Source: Alphaproteobacteria bacterium (GTDB taxonomy: Bacteria; Pseudomonadota; Alphaproteobacteria; Paracaedibacterales; VGCI01). From it: 64,000 nt of DNA. Below, in pieces: positions 42,691 through 50,551 of this stretch (its first letter is position 1; each line of letters starts with the position of its first letter). A program made the position numbers and the translations under genes. The notes below the pieces were generated by a model. It worked only from the letters and a program-made list of their open reading frames with translations, was not told where the DNA came from and searched no databases. The stretch covers positions 1 through 64,000 of the forward strand of contig JAIESE010000001.1 of NCBI GenBank assembly GCA_019746225.1, in the 5' to 3' direction.

Positions 42691-43755
42691 TTAGTTAGCG
42701 CTTTTGCTGGCATCCTGAGTAGGCTCTGGTTTGTGTTCGAATGACTTAACATATTGCGACAGTGTATTCCCCAAATAATACCACCCCAGGTACCCTTTCT
42801 TTGCCTTCTCAAACTCCTCATCCGTATAGTCTTGTTGCTCTTCAATGATTCCAAGAATATACTTTGGACTTGTGGGCCCAAGAAGGGCGGTTGCTCCATG
42901 AAGGAGTTGTGCGTCTCTTACGATCTTGGGCTGAATACCTTTTTCTTTTCCAGCCGGCAAAAGTCGACCCTGATTATCAATGAAACCTTGTTCAAATAAC
43001 GCCGTATCGTGTAAGTAGTCTTTTGCATCCTGTTCATTGAGCGTAATGGTCAAGTATTTATCTGCGGGATATCCTTTAAAGGTTGTAAGCGCTCTCTCTC
43101 TCGGCCCATGGGTCCTAAATTTTCTGAAGTAGGCTTCTTTTCTCTTCGCAAACTCCGCATCAGAGATGCCTTCCCATTCAACCATTTTTCCATAAATAAA
43201 GTTGGGACTGGAGCGGCCAAATAAGGGAGTAGCGATATGCAAAATTGCTGGATCTCGAACGATCTTTGGTTGAACTCTTTTTTCTTTTCCAGCCGGCAAA
43301 AGTCGACCCTGATTATCAATGAACCCTTGCTTGAACAAAGCCAAATCATGCAAATAATCGTCTGCTTCCTGTTTGGTCAAGGTAAAAGTCAAGTATTTAT
43401 CGGGGGGATACGGAACATTCGCATCATTAAAAGGGCCAATTTCTTCTGCCACTTCCTTGCCATTATCTACAGCAATTACAGCTGTGCTTGGATCCTTCTT
43501 GTGGGCTCTTGCCAACTTGGCTTCCGCTTCGATCGCTTTTAGGGCTTTTTGTTTGAGTTCAGAAAGTTTCGCTGATACGGCCCTGACCTTTTCTGGATTC
43601 GGTGCAATCTTTTCTTGTGACTTTTTCGCCGCCTCATTTTTTTCACGAATTTCTGTCTCTTTTTCCTCAATCCGTGTCTTCACGGATTTACCATCGGAAG
43701 CCCATCCTGAGAGACTCACCATTAGTCCCAGTGTAACGATTCCGAATTTTCTCAT
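42691..43755 (-). CDS. Secreted protein with two tandem 113-residue repeats
   Basis: The 354-residue protein has a signal peptide (MRKFGIVTLGLMVSLSGWAS), a charged coiled-coil region at residues 25-80, and two tandem units at about 116-211 and 229-323. Both units contain DKYLT.TL, DYLHD.ALF.QGFIDNQGRL, LPAGKEK, QPKIVRD and a final aromatic segment. The DNA of the repeats is also conserved (for example around 42956-42990 and 43297-43331), so the duplication is recent or homogenised. I know no family for this unit. It could be an adhesive or binding module in the periplasm or outside the cell. Single gene. Confidence 0.72.
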   Translation of the reverse strand: MRKFGIVTLGLMVSLSGWASDGKSVKTRIEEKETEIREKNEAAKKSQEKIAPNPEKVRAVSAKLSELKQKALKAIEAEAKLARAHKKDPSTAVIAVDNGKEVAEEIGPFNDANVPYPPDKYLTFTLTKQEADDYLHDLALFKQGFIDNQGRLLPAGKEKRVQPKIVRDPAILHIATPLFGRSSPNFIYGKMVEWEGISDAEFAKRKEAYFRKFRTHGPRERALTTFKGYPADKYLTITLNEQDAKDYLHDTALFEQGFIDNQGRLLPAGKEKGIQPKIVRDAQLLHGATALLGPTSPKYILGIIEEQQDYTDEEFEKAKKGYLGWYYLGNTLSQYVKSFEHKPEPTQDASKSAN

Positions 43756-43883
43756 TTGTGCGACTCCCCTAACGATATTTATTTTATCAATTGTACAATT
43801 AATCTATTAACTTGAGGTTAAGGAGATCAGATAGCATGAGAAAGTCTACTATATCTTTACAGCCCTGCCGGGCCTATAAAATT

Positions 43884-43913
43884 ACCCTGGTTTCTAAACA
43901 ATGAAACCAGGGT
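43884..43913 (-). terminator. Intrinsic terminator
   Basis: ACCCTGGTTTC and GAAACCAGGGT form a perfect 11-bp stem with an 8-base loop, flanked by AATTTTAT on the minus strand, just after the stop of the small gene that ends at 43927. A TTTTATAT tail on the plus strand makes it usable in both directions. Confidence 0.78.
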
Positions 43914-43926
43914 TTTATATAAGATA

Positions 43927-44199
43927 CTATATGCTTGATAAGAAATGAATTTCAGGCTTGCTGAGAAGGCCAGCCTTTTCTCTTGCTTCCCTCAACTCAG
44001 GAGATGCGTTATAATTCTTCGCGCATTCTAAGTCTTTTGCTTCAAAAATCAACGTGACAGTGTTTGGATTTTCAATGTCTGTGAAAAGATGTAAAGGCTT
44101 CACACCTAATTTTTGGTGATGTTGAACCGTGCTTTCATACACATTTCTCCACTGTTGATAATCAGATACAGGGTAACGAATAAGCATTTGTACTGTCAT
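43927..44199 (-). CDS. Small ferredoxin-like (dimeric alpha-beta barrel) protein
   Basis: The start is placed at the ATG at 44199, with AAGGAG about 8 bases upstream; a longer frame to 44241 adds 14 residues without support. The 90-residue product (MTVQMLIRYPVSDYQQWRNV, then TVTLIFEAKDLECAKNY) has the length and strand-helix pattern of the antibiotic-biosynthesis-monooxygenase/cyclase-like superfamily. No catalytic residues can be named. It lies just outside the left end of the integrated island and is followed by a strong terminator. Confidence 0.65.
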   Translation of the reverse strand: MTVQMLIRYPVSDYQQWRNVYESTVQHHQKLGVKPLHLFTDIENPNTVTLIFEAKDLECAKNYNASPELREAREKAGLLSKPEIHFLSSI

Positions 44200-44333
44200 A
44201 ATTTTCTCTCCTTTTCTTGCATGCATATGAATTATATACATTTCTTTCCTAAGGATTGATTAATGATCATGCCCAATTTCTGCGTACCAAGAATTTGAGG
44301 GGAGTTACTTTTTTCAGGGAAATGGTTACTTTA

Positions 44334-44383
44334 ATTGGTTGCGGGGGCTGGATTTGAACCAACGACCTTCAGGTTATGAGCCT
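44334..44383. repeat. Left attachment-site repeat: 50-bp copy of the tRNA-fMet 3' half
   Basis: These 50 bases are identical to 52929-52978, which cover the anticodon arm to the CCA end of the initiator tRNA-Met gene. The identity stops sharply on both sides. There is no 5' half of a tRNA here, so this is not a functional tRNA gene but the distal attachment site of an element integrated into the tRNA gene. Confidence 0.9.
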
Positions 44384-44500
44384 TAGAATCTGGCGTTTTC
44401 CTAACTTACCTCATCTCTTATAAAGTTCTACAAATCAAGGAGTTCTGGGTATATTTATTATATAAAATTTTATAGAGTTAGCCAAAAATTTACCTATAAT

Positions 44501-44521
44501 GCGGCACCAGTGAGGCACCGG
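44501..44521 (+). repeat. Inner direct repeat near the left island end, possible integrase arm site
   Basis: GCGGCACCAGTGAGGCACCGG recurs at 52865-52885 with two changes, in the same orientation and just inside the other end of the island. Each copy itself contains GGCAC twice. Arm-type integrase sites or part of the attachment region are plausible. Confidence 0.5.
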
Positions 44522-44528
44522 AGAGAAA

Positions 44529-45001
44529 ATGAAAGTTAATTTTACCAAACCATTTTTGAAGAACTGCACCCCTCCCCTCAAAGGAAAAATGGTGAGTCTC
44601 ATGTGATTCCACTGACGGATCCGGCTATTGAAATATTAAAGGAACGGCAACAAACCTCTCAAAGTCCATACGTTTTTCCTGGAAAGGGTGAGAAAGGATA
44701 CTTGACCGACCCAAAGAAAGCTTGGAAGCGTGTGTTAAAACGAGCTGATATTGCTGATCTGCGGATTCACGATCTTCGCAGAACGCTGGGAAGCTGGATG
44801 GGAGCCCTCGGCGCAACAACTGCCATTATTGGCAAAACCCTAGCTCACAAAAGTGTTGAGGCCACTAGAGTTTATGAACGCCTTGATATCGATCCTGTGA
44901 GAGAGTTTATAACCTTAGCCAATGAAGCCTTTTTCGATGTTGCTTATGCTGGAAATACGTCGTCGTCCAAAAAACCACCTGTTAAACGCCGAAGAAATTA
45001 A
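44529..45001 (+). pseudogene. Tyrosine integrase with a large internal deletion
   Basis: A start peptide MKVNFTKPFLKNC at 44529, typical for phage-type integrases, runs into a frameshift and TGA at about 44607. From 44590 another frame continues as KNGESHVIPLTDPAIEILKE to the end at 45001, which is the C-terminal catalytic half with HDLRR, LAHKS (for the usual LGH) and the tyrosine in RVYERLD. About 250 residues between the two parts, including the first catalytic arginine, are missing. The enzyme cannot be active. It lies 146 bases inside the left attachment repeat, as expected for an integrase of a tRNA-targeting island. Confidence 0.85.
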
Positions 45002-45170
45002 CAATCCCTCTTCAAAAGCAATGCGACAGACGCGACAATGAGACAAACTTAAAAGCATGGTCTGTCATCCTCTGTAATCCTCACTTCTAAAAACTCGATT
45101 TGTCGCATTCTCATTTGCGACACGTTGCGACAAGTGGAATATATAAAATTACTGCTCCCTTCCTATAATT

Positions 45171-46091
45171 CTACCCCTTAAATAACCTTTTATATTCATA
45201 AATGTTCTTGTCTGCCTTAAGATACTCAGGATAAACAAAATATTCCTGACGCTTCTTGGTTATCAAATCCGGGAGGATGTTTTTGAGGTTTGAGTTTTGA
45301 ACGATCCTCGTTTTCTCATAGGCACTGATGATGCCTTTTCCTTTTTGCGCTGCCTCAATCAGGCACTCAAGCGAGTTGGAAAGGAATGCGTGGTTGTGTC
45401 TATCTCCACTGTCAATGCTGAGTTCTAAAACCCCTTTCGCATCCTCGAAGGAATCAACTTCGGAGATAGAGGAAACAAAGCGATGGTGTTTCAGGTCCTC
45501 GATGGTCTGGGGTTCACCGTATTTTTCCAGGTATCGAGTGCTCGCATAAGGTTTCTTCACTGATGTGAAAAACGGTTCTTGGATGACCTGCCATTTCACA
45601 TCATCTGTCTTTGGATCATGAGGTTGAATGGCCATATCTACATCGTACAAAATAACGTCAATGGTTTGATCTGCGCCGATTACCTCGAAAACAAGGTCTG
45701 GATGATCCACATTATACTCCAGAATAAGATCATTGATGAGATATGCCGCGAGATCATGACTGGTTGCAATCCTAATCTTTCTCTTCTTCCCAGGCTTCAA
45801 GGGTGCAAATGTTTGGCTGGTGAATCCCTTCATATCTAAAAAAACGCTCTCAGCAATCCCAAAAAGTTCTTCACCTTTTCGTGTAAGGTTAACTCCATCT
45901 TTTTTGCGCGCAAACAAAGGGTATCCCAAGTGTTTCTCAAGCCCTGTAATGTGGCGACTGAAAGCAGATTGGGTTAGGTTCATTAAAGGTGCGGCATAAG
46001 AAATATTCCCCATCTTAGCCACATAATAAAAGGCTTTGAGTTTTTCCCAATCTAGGTCCCGAAAGTAAGGTGAGGTATTTAAAGGCAACAT
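45171..46091 (-). CDS. LysR family transcriptional regulator
   Basis: The 306-residue protein has the LysR winged HTH at residues 12-70 (LDWEKLKAFYYVAKMGNISY, NLTQSAFSRHITGLEKHLGY, LFARKKDGVNLTRKGEEL) and a periplasmic-binding-protein-like effector domain from about 95 (RKIRIATSHDLAAYLINDLI). It is preceded by a gene of unknown function on the same strand, 15 bases apart, and the pair has a strong promoter. LysR genes usually regulate a divergent gene; here the divergent gene is a phage-repressor-like protein 1 kb away, so the target is unclear. The effector ligand is unknown. Confidence 0.88.
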   Translation of the reverse strand: MLPLNTSPYFRDLDWEKLKAFYYVAKMGNISYAAPLMNLTQSAFSRHITGLEKHLGYPLFARKKDGVNLTRKGEELFGIAESVFLDMKGFTSQTFAPLKPGKKRKIRIATSHDLAAYLINDLILEYNVDHPDLVFEVIGADQTIDVILYDVDMAIQPHDPKTDDVKWQVIQEPFFTSVKKPYASTRYLEKYGEPQTIEDLKHHRFVSSISEVDSFEDAKGVLELSIDSGDRHNHAFLSNSLECLIEAAQKGKGIISAYEKTRIVQNSNLKNILPDLITKKRQEYFVYPEYLKADKNIYEYKRLFKG

Positions 46092-46106
46092 GGTCAGAAC
46101 TTTCTA

Positions 46107-46775
46107 TCAATGCGCAGATAATGAGTGATCCAGGAGGTATTTCCGAAAAGCAGGATTACTCTTTTGACCGCGCCATAAAGTTTGGCGAAGATCTCTATCA
46201 ACGTCATCCATAAAATCAATCACCTCATCATAGGTCTCTACATCGGTCGGAATGACAATCTGTGTTTGGACGCCTCTTGTGGTTATGATTTCTTCTTCAG
46301 AGGTGAAAAAACCTCGATATATTTCTAGATAATCAATTTTGGTCTCATCGAAGGTCAGGGTAAGGGTGACTGCCTCCTTCTCTTCACAAAACAAGAAAAG
46401 TTGCTCCAATATCTTTAGTTGAAACTGAACCATCAAAATTCCTTGAAGGTATTCGTCCCAGTAAACCTTTTCATTAAACTGCGATTCGTTGATACTGGGA
46501 AAGTTACATGTCATAATCGGCACAAGATACTCTTCTTCCTCTCCATCTTTAGGTGAAACTGCAAAGCCTTCTGACAGCTCTAGAGTCATTTCACAAGTTA
46601 AATCTTGGGTAAAGTCTTGTGCTCTAAAAATATAAAGATTTTGAGAAAACTCTCGAATATCTACAAGAAAGGTATTTAAGGGCGGGGATAATGTAGGGGT
46701 TTGTTTTGCCTCAAGATCTTTGGACAAAACGCTTCCATAAATAGGATGGGTGTTGTTGACTATTAATTTAAGCAT
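46107..46775 (-). CDS. Hypothetical protein paired with the LysR gene
   Basis: The start is set at 46775 (MLKLIVNNTHPIYGSVLSKD), because GGGAGA lies 8 bases before it; an ATG at 46790 overlaps that site. The 222-residue product is acidic, without signal peptide or membrane helices, and rich in beta-strand-like stretches (AVTLTLTFDETKIDYLEIYR). I do not recognise the family. It lies 15 bases upstream of the LysR gene, downstream of a consensus promoter, so the two are co-transcribed and may work together. Confidence 0.68.
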   Translation of the reverse strand: MLKLIVNNTHPIYGSVLSKDLEAKQTPTLSPPLNTFLVDIREFSQNLYIFRAQDFTQDLTCEMTLELSEGFAVSPKDGEEEEYLVPIMTCNFPSINESQFNEKVYWDEYLQGILMVQFQLKILEQLFLFCEEKEAVTLTLTFDETKIDYLEIYRGFFTSEEEIITTRGVQTQIVIPTDVETYDEVIDFMDDVDRDLRQTLWRGQKSNPAFRKYLLDHSLSAH

Positions 46776-46810
46776 AAAACTTTCTCCCACAAAATGAGCT
46801 AAACGAGTTC

Positions 46811-46839
46811 ATTATAGCTGCCATGTGTATGTTAATCAA
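46811..46839 (-). promoter_or_regulatory. Sigma-70 promoter of the hypothetical-LysR pair
   Basis: On the minus strand TTGATT (46839-46834), a 17-base spacer and TATAAT (46816-46811) form a near-consensus promoter. Transcription would start about 30 bases before the ATG at 46775. Confidence 0.75.
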
Positions 46840-47071
46840 GTATTTTGATTGTATTCTACACACTTGCCCATTAATTTTGTCTTAAGACTACTTCTCGATT
46901 ATCATTTATAGATACTATCTCACCTCAGGGATAGCTAATTTCATGAGTTTTCACAAAAAGCCGCACTGCTTAAAAATAATTTTAAAAGGATACACAAATA
47001 CATTGTGATAAGCAGAAAAAGTGTGTATTGTAAAAGAAGATTTAAGGATAATTATATATAAATGTTCTCTA

Positions 47072-47099
47072 TTGACGCAATTTGCATAGCCGATATGAT
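47072..47099 (+). promoter_or_regulatory. Sigma-70 promoter of the repressor-like gene
   Basis: TTGACG (47072-47077), a 16-base spacer and TATGAT (47094-47099) give a good promoter about 40 bases before the start codon at 47138. Confidence 0.72.
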
Positions 47100-47137
47100 T
47101 TTTAGGTGCGGCCTCTATAAATTTAATAAAAGAGTTT

Positions 47138-47839
47138 ATGATGAAGATGTCCGACACTCCTACAACAGAAGAGAAAGATCCGAACAAACCGCTAACCGTT
47201 GGTGAGAGGTTTCGACTTGCACGAGAGCTTTCCCCCCTATCTCGCAAAGCATTTTGCACGAAATATGGACTAAATTGGTATACGGTTCAGTCTTGGGAGC
47301 TCCGCCGGAACTTTTCTCGAGGCGTTAATTTAACCAAGTTTTGTCAGGCTTTAGCCGAAGAAGGCATCGTTTGCACAGAAGATTGGCTCATTGAGGGAAT
47401 TGGCCCCACACCCTACCTAGAGTCTTCTAGAGAAGCCGCAACATATGTGCCGCCAATAACATCTCGACAACTCAAAAAACAATCCCCCGATCTTTTGAAA
47501 ACTCTCATCCAGGAAGAGATCGCTTTGTTTTGCGACCATAGTCAGCAAATTGGAAGAAAGGGCGTGGCCATTCAAATAACCGACGAGGCTATGGCTCCAG
47601 ATTATGAAGTTGGAGAATTTATTGGCGCCCTAAACATCCCTTTGGACCAGATTCATCTTTTTCACCAAGTTATTTGTTTGGTTGAAGCATCCCCCAATCA
47701 TTTTTTGGTCCGCCGTTTGTTGAAAGAAGGAGAGGCCTATATTCTCTTGGCAACAAATAAGGATTATCCCTTGATTCGCCTAGAGGAGATTGCAAGTTTG
47801 AGTGAAGTCGTCTGGCGACGACGAGGCTCTACAATTTAA
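47138..47839 (+). CDS. Phage-repressor-like regulator with a S24-type C-terminal domain lacking the catalytic dyad
   Basis: The 233-residue protein has an N-terminal HTH-like region (TVGERFRLARELSPLSRKAF, YGLNWYTVQSWELRRN) and a C-terminal domain that follows the LexA/CI S24 pattern. In DEAMAPDYEVGEFIGAL the position of the catalytic serine (usually DSMxPxxxxGD) is alanine, and at the lysine position LVRRLL has arginine. So it should not cleave itself but could still dimerise. It belongs to the group of non-cleaving Cro/CI-like regulators. It is the first rightward gene in the island and may control the signalling cassette that starts 100 bases downstream. Confidence 0.75.
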   Translation: MMKMSDTPTTEEKDPNKPLTVGERFRLARELSPLSRKAFCTKYGLNWYTVQSWELRRNFSRGVNLTKFCQALAEEGIVCTEDWLIEGIGPTPYLESSREAATYVPPITSRQLKKQSPDLLKTLIQEEIALFCDHSQQIGRKGVAIQITDEAMAPDYEVGEFIGALNIPLDQIHLFHQVICLVEASPNHFLVRRLLKEGEAYILLATNKDYPLIRLEEIASLSEVVWRRRGSTI

Positions 47840-47939
47840 GGCATTGACGGCGTTTTGTCGCAGGGAAGAAAAAGTTCAAACGTGATAAAATAAAAAGCAT
47901 CAATAATTTTGATTTTATATAAAAAATGAAGGAAGCATT

Positions 47940-49115
47940 ATGATAAACAATTACAAATCCCCGATATCACGTTTATCGATACTTGAATTTCTCTCGTCAT
48001 CATATCCTTTGGATTCACTCAAGGATTTCTATCTTATTGGCTGCCAGCACTTGCTTCCATCGACCCTACTCATGTTACGATCATGTTTTGATAATGGCCT
48101 TCTACCTGAAAGAACGGCTTTAATTGGGAAATGCTATTCTAACAGTCCAACTGCACTAGCTCTAATGGAAGAGGAAGGAATATATATTTGTCCCTCAAGT
48201 TCTCAATTTGACAGCCATCAATCCTACGATAATCAATTTCGAAAAAACATGTCAGAGTTTTTTCAAAACGTTGTTACCAGATTAAAGATCCCCCAACATG
48301 CAAAACTAATTGTTTTGGATGACGGCGGTGAACTTATTTCTATTGTTAATAGTTGCGCTACAATGTTTAGACAGGTTATAGGCGTTGAACAAACATCTGC
48401 TGGGTATCATAAACTAGCTAAGCTTAAGTTGAATATTCCCATTATTAATGTTGCGCGGTGTTCCCTAAAATTAATAGGTGAATCCCCTGCAGTTAGTGAA
48501 GCTCAAATTCAACATATCACACGAGCTATTAATAATCTGGGGATTGTCCCAAAAAGAATTCTCATAGCTGGCAATGGAGCTCTCGGTAAATACCTAACGC
48601 AGGCACTTCGGCTTCGTTATGATGTCGTTTGTTATGATAAGATACCTCATTTGAGCGAAATTCATAAGGAAGACCTCGATGTTTCTTCTTTTGATATGAT
48701 CATTGGCGCTACGGGAAACAGAATTATGACCTCTGAGCACATTTCAAATTTAAAAGAAGGTGTTGTCCTGGTAAGTGCATCTTCCTCTGATCGTGAGTTT
48801 GATGCTTCCTATTTTAGGAAAAAGATTGAAAAGAATGATAATTGCCATGAAGATATATTTGTTGATGGCATACATTTATTAAACTGTGGCTTCCCTGTAA
48901 ACTTTCAAGGAGCTGATGAAGATAGTATTCCTTTAGAAAAGATCCAGTTGACAATAGCCCTCATGTTTTGTTCAATATTTAAAGGGGTTGTTGAAACAAA
49001 CTCCAAAGGCCTCCTGGATCTTGATTATCCTCAAAGATCTGTTCTCTATCAATTAAGTCAAGGCCAACTCTTACAAAACAAATTGGAAAAGCTTAGTTTG
49101 TTGAACTGTTCATAG
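47940..49115 (+). CDS. SAHH-like NAD-binding protein of a signalling cassette
   Basis: The 391-residue protein resembles S-adenosylhomocysteine hydrolase (SAHH) over most of its length. The N-terminal part has IGCQHLLPSTLLML (compare the LHM segment of SAHH) and LIVLDDGGELISI (LDDGGD), then GVEQTSAGYHKLAKLKLNIP in place of SEETTTGVHRLY. The central Rossmann domain shows IAGNGALGKYLTQAL at about residues 208-222 and MIIGATGNRIMTSEHI. Several catalytic positions of SAHH appear changed (for example glutamate to glutamine in the EE-TTTG region), so it may bind NAD and an adenosyl ligand without the classical reaction. It is 40 residues shorter than SAHH. It lies 16 bases upstream of the CqsS-like kinase, in one transcript. 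Confidence 0.7.
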   Translation: MINNYKSPISRLSILEFLSSSYPLDSLKDFYLIGCQHLLPSTLLMLRSCFDNGLLPERTALIGKCYSNSPTALALMEEEGIYICPSSSQFDSHQSYDNQFRKNMSEFFQNVVTRLKIPQHAKLIVLDDGGELISIVNSCATMFRQVIGVEQTSAGYHKLAKLKLNIPIINVARCSLKLIGESPAVSEAQIQHITRAINNLGIVPKRILIAGNGALGKYLTQALRLRYDVVCYDKIPHLSEIHKEDLDVSSFDMIIGATGNRIMTSEHISNLKEGVVLVSASSSDREFDASYFRKKIEKNDNCHEDIFVDGIHLLNCGFPVNFQGADEDSIPLEKIQLTIALMFCSIFKGVVETNSKGLLDLDYPQRSVLYQLSQGQLLQNKLEKLSLLNCS

Positions 49116-49131
49116 AATAAAAGGAGCTTTT

Positions 49132-50427
49132 ATGTTGAGGAATTACTGCTTAAATCTATGGGCTCGGATCAACCAAAAAGCCACAAATTCTGAAACATAT
49201 TTAACCAATCTGGGTTATTTTATTATTGTCACCTTCCCTATGTTTTATCTTATGAACAAATATATTATCGGGATACATGGCTATGAAAGCTTATTTCTAA
49301 GACTAAGTATAGGGTTTCTAGGTTTGGCCCTTGTAACAATAAAGTACTTTCCTAACTCCTTTAAAAAATTAATGCCCATCGTTTTATACAGCACTCTGCT
49401 TTATGCATTTCCTTTTTTCTTTTTCTTTATGCTTTTTAACAATCCTGATTCCACTATGTGGAAAGTTAATGTTCTAAGCGGGTTATTTTTCTTGTCATTC
49501 TTTCTAAGTTGGAAAGAATACCTCGCATTTTCTGTCGTAGGATTTTTTCTAGCTTGGTTTGTCTTTTATCTGACATCAACGGATGGACAATTGCCACCAG
49601 ATATTATCCCTTTAGTTATAACTTATATGAATCCGGTAATATATATTGCCCTCTTCTCTAACAAGAAAGATCATATTAACCAAGAAAGACTAATAGCGAT
49701 GAAATCCCTTGCGGGAACGATTGCTCATGAAATGCGAACACCATTTTTGGGAATTCGGGCTAGTGTTGGAGGTATTCAAAAGTTTCTACCTCCTCTCATT
49801 GAGGGATATCATAAAGCAAAGGATGCACAATTAGACATCAACCCCATCTCCGAAAAAAATCTACACCAGTTAACAGAAACGCCTGAAAATTTGACTAAAA
49901 TAACCCAAAGTGCTTCTATGGTTATTGATATGCTTCTGATGACGTTGAAGGATGATTCCTTTACTGACAAAAATTTTGAGACCTGTTTCATCGGAAAATG
50001 CGTTACAGACATGTTTCATGATTATCCGTTAACAAGCGAACAGAAAGCCTTGATATCTTGGAAAGACACTCCGGACTTCTCTTTTTATGGCAACAAGCTC
50101 CTCATGAAACATGTTTTGTTTAATCTCTTAAAAAATGCTCTTTATTACGTCAAAGCAGCAAATAAGGGGGACGTTTCTTTATGGACTGAGACAACCTCGA
50201 GTGGCAACTATTTGTATTTTAAGGATACAGGGAAGGGGATGCCTTCTTCCATGGTTACGCATATATTTGATCGGTTTTATAGCCACACCCAACATGGAAC
50301 TGGAATTGGGTTAGCATTCTGCAAGTCTGTCATGGAGAGTTTTGGAGGAACCATACTTTGCGAATCAAAAGAAGGGGAATATACGACTTTCATCTTGAAG
50401 TTTCCTATTTCCATGAAGGCAGAATAG
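49132..50427 (+). CDS. CqsS/LqsS-type autoinducer sensor histidine kinase
   Basis: The 431-residue kinase has six predicted membrane helices in residues 25-180, matching the CqsS sensor region (TFPMFYLMNKYI, PFFFFFMLFNNPDSTMWKVN). The DHp domain carries the phosphorylated histidine H199 in GTIAHEMRTPFLGIR. The ATPase domain has the N box (HVLFNLLKNALYYV), G1 (LYFKDTGKGMP), F box (IFDRFYSH) and G2 (GTGIGLAFCKSVM). CqsS of Vibrio and LqsS of Legionella sense alpha-hydroxyketones; unlike CqsS there is no receiver domain here. AAGGAG precedes the start. The partner response regulator follows 125 bases later. No cqsA-type synthase lies in the window. Confidence 0.85.
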   Translation: MLRNYCLNLWARINQKATNSETYLTNLGYFIIVTFPMFYLMNKYIIGIHGYESLFLRLSIGFLGLALVTIKYFPNSFKKLMPIVLYSTLLYAFPFFFFFMLFNNPDSTMWKVNVLSGLFFLSFFLSWKEYLAFSVVGFFLAWFVFYLTSTDGQLPPDIIPLVITYMNPVIYIALFSNKKDHINQERLIAMKSLAGTIAHEMRTPFLGIRASVGGIQKFLPPLIEGYHKAKDAQLDINPISEKNLHQLTETPENLTKITQSASMVIDMLLMTLKDDSFTDKNFETCFIGKCVTDMFHDYPLTSEQKALISWKDTPDFSFYGNKLLMKHVLFNLLKNALYYVKAANKGDVSLWTETTSSGNYLYFKDTGKGMPSSMVTHIFDRFYSHTQHGTGIGLAFCKSVMESFGGTILCESKEGEYTTFILKFPISMKAE

Positions 50428-50551
50428 ATAAAAGTTTACCGATATGGGCAATTTCATTTTTTGACTTTTTTGTGAGTTAATGACATGAATTTTAATTAAG
50501 AGTCTATGTTTGCACAATACAATTGATAAGCAATATTTAAAGGAGTAATTC

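Larger units (their letters stand above)
46776..47137. other. 362-bp divergent regulatory region
   Basis: It holds the promoters of the leftward hypothetical-LysR pair (46811-46839) and of the rightward repressor-like gene (47072-47099). The AT-rich middle (46930-47070) carries no ORF; no clear operator palindrome was found by eye. Confidence 0.6.

Noticed and set aside
44334..44400. A second tRNA-Met gene
   Set aside because: Only the 3' half matches; after AGCCT the sequence departs from a tRNA and no 5' half or acceptor pairing exists. It is an attachment-site copy.
45001..45170. Coding debris after the integrase remnant with GCGACA/TGTCGC repeats
   Set aside because: Short inverted copies of TGTCGCA are present but no stretch reads as a protein fragment; too little to name.
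50461..50490. Separate promoter for the response regulator
   Set aside because: TTGACT is good but no -10 with acceptable match lies 16-18 bases downstream.
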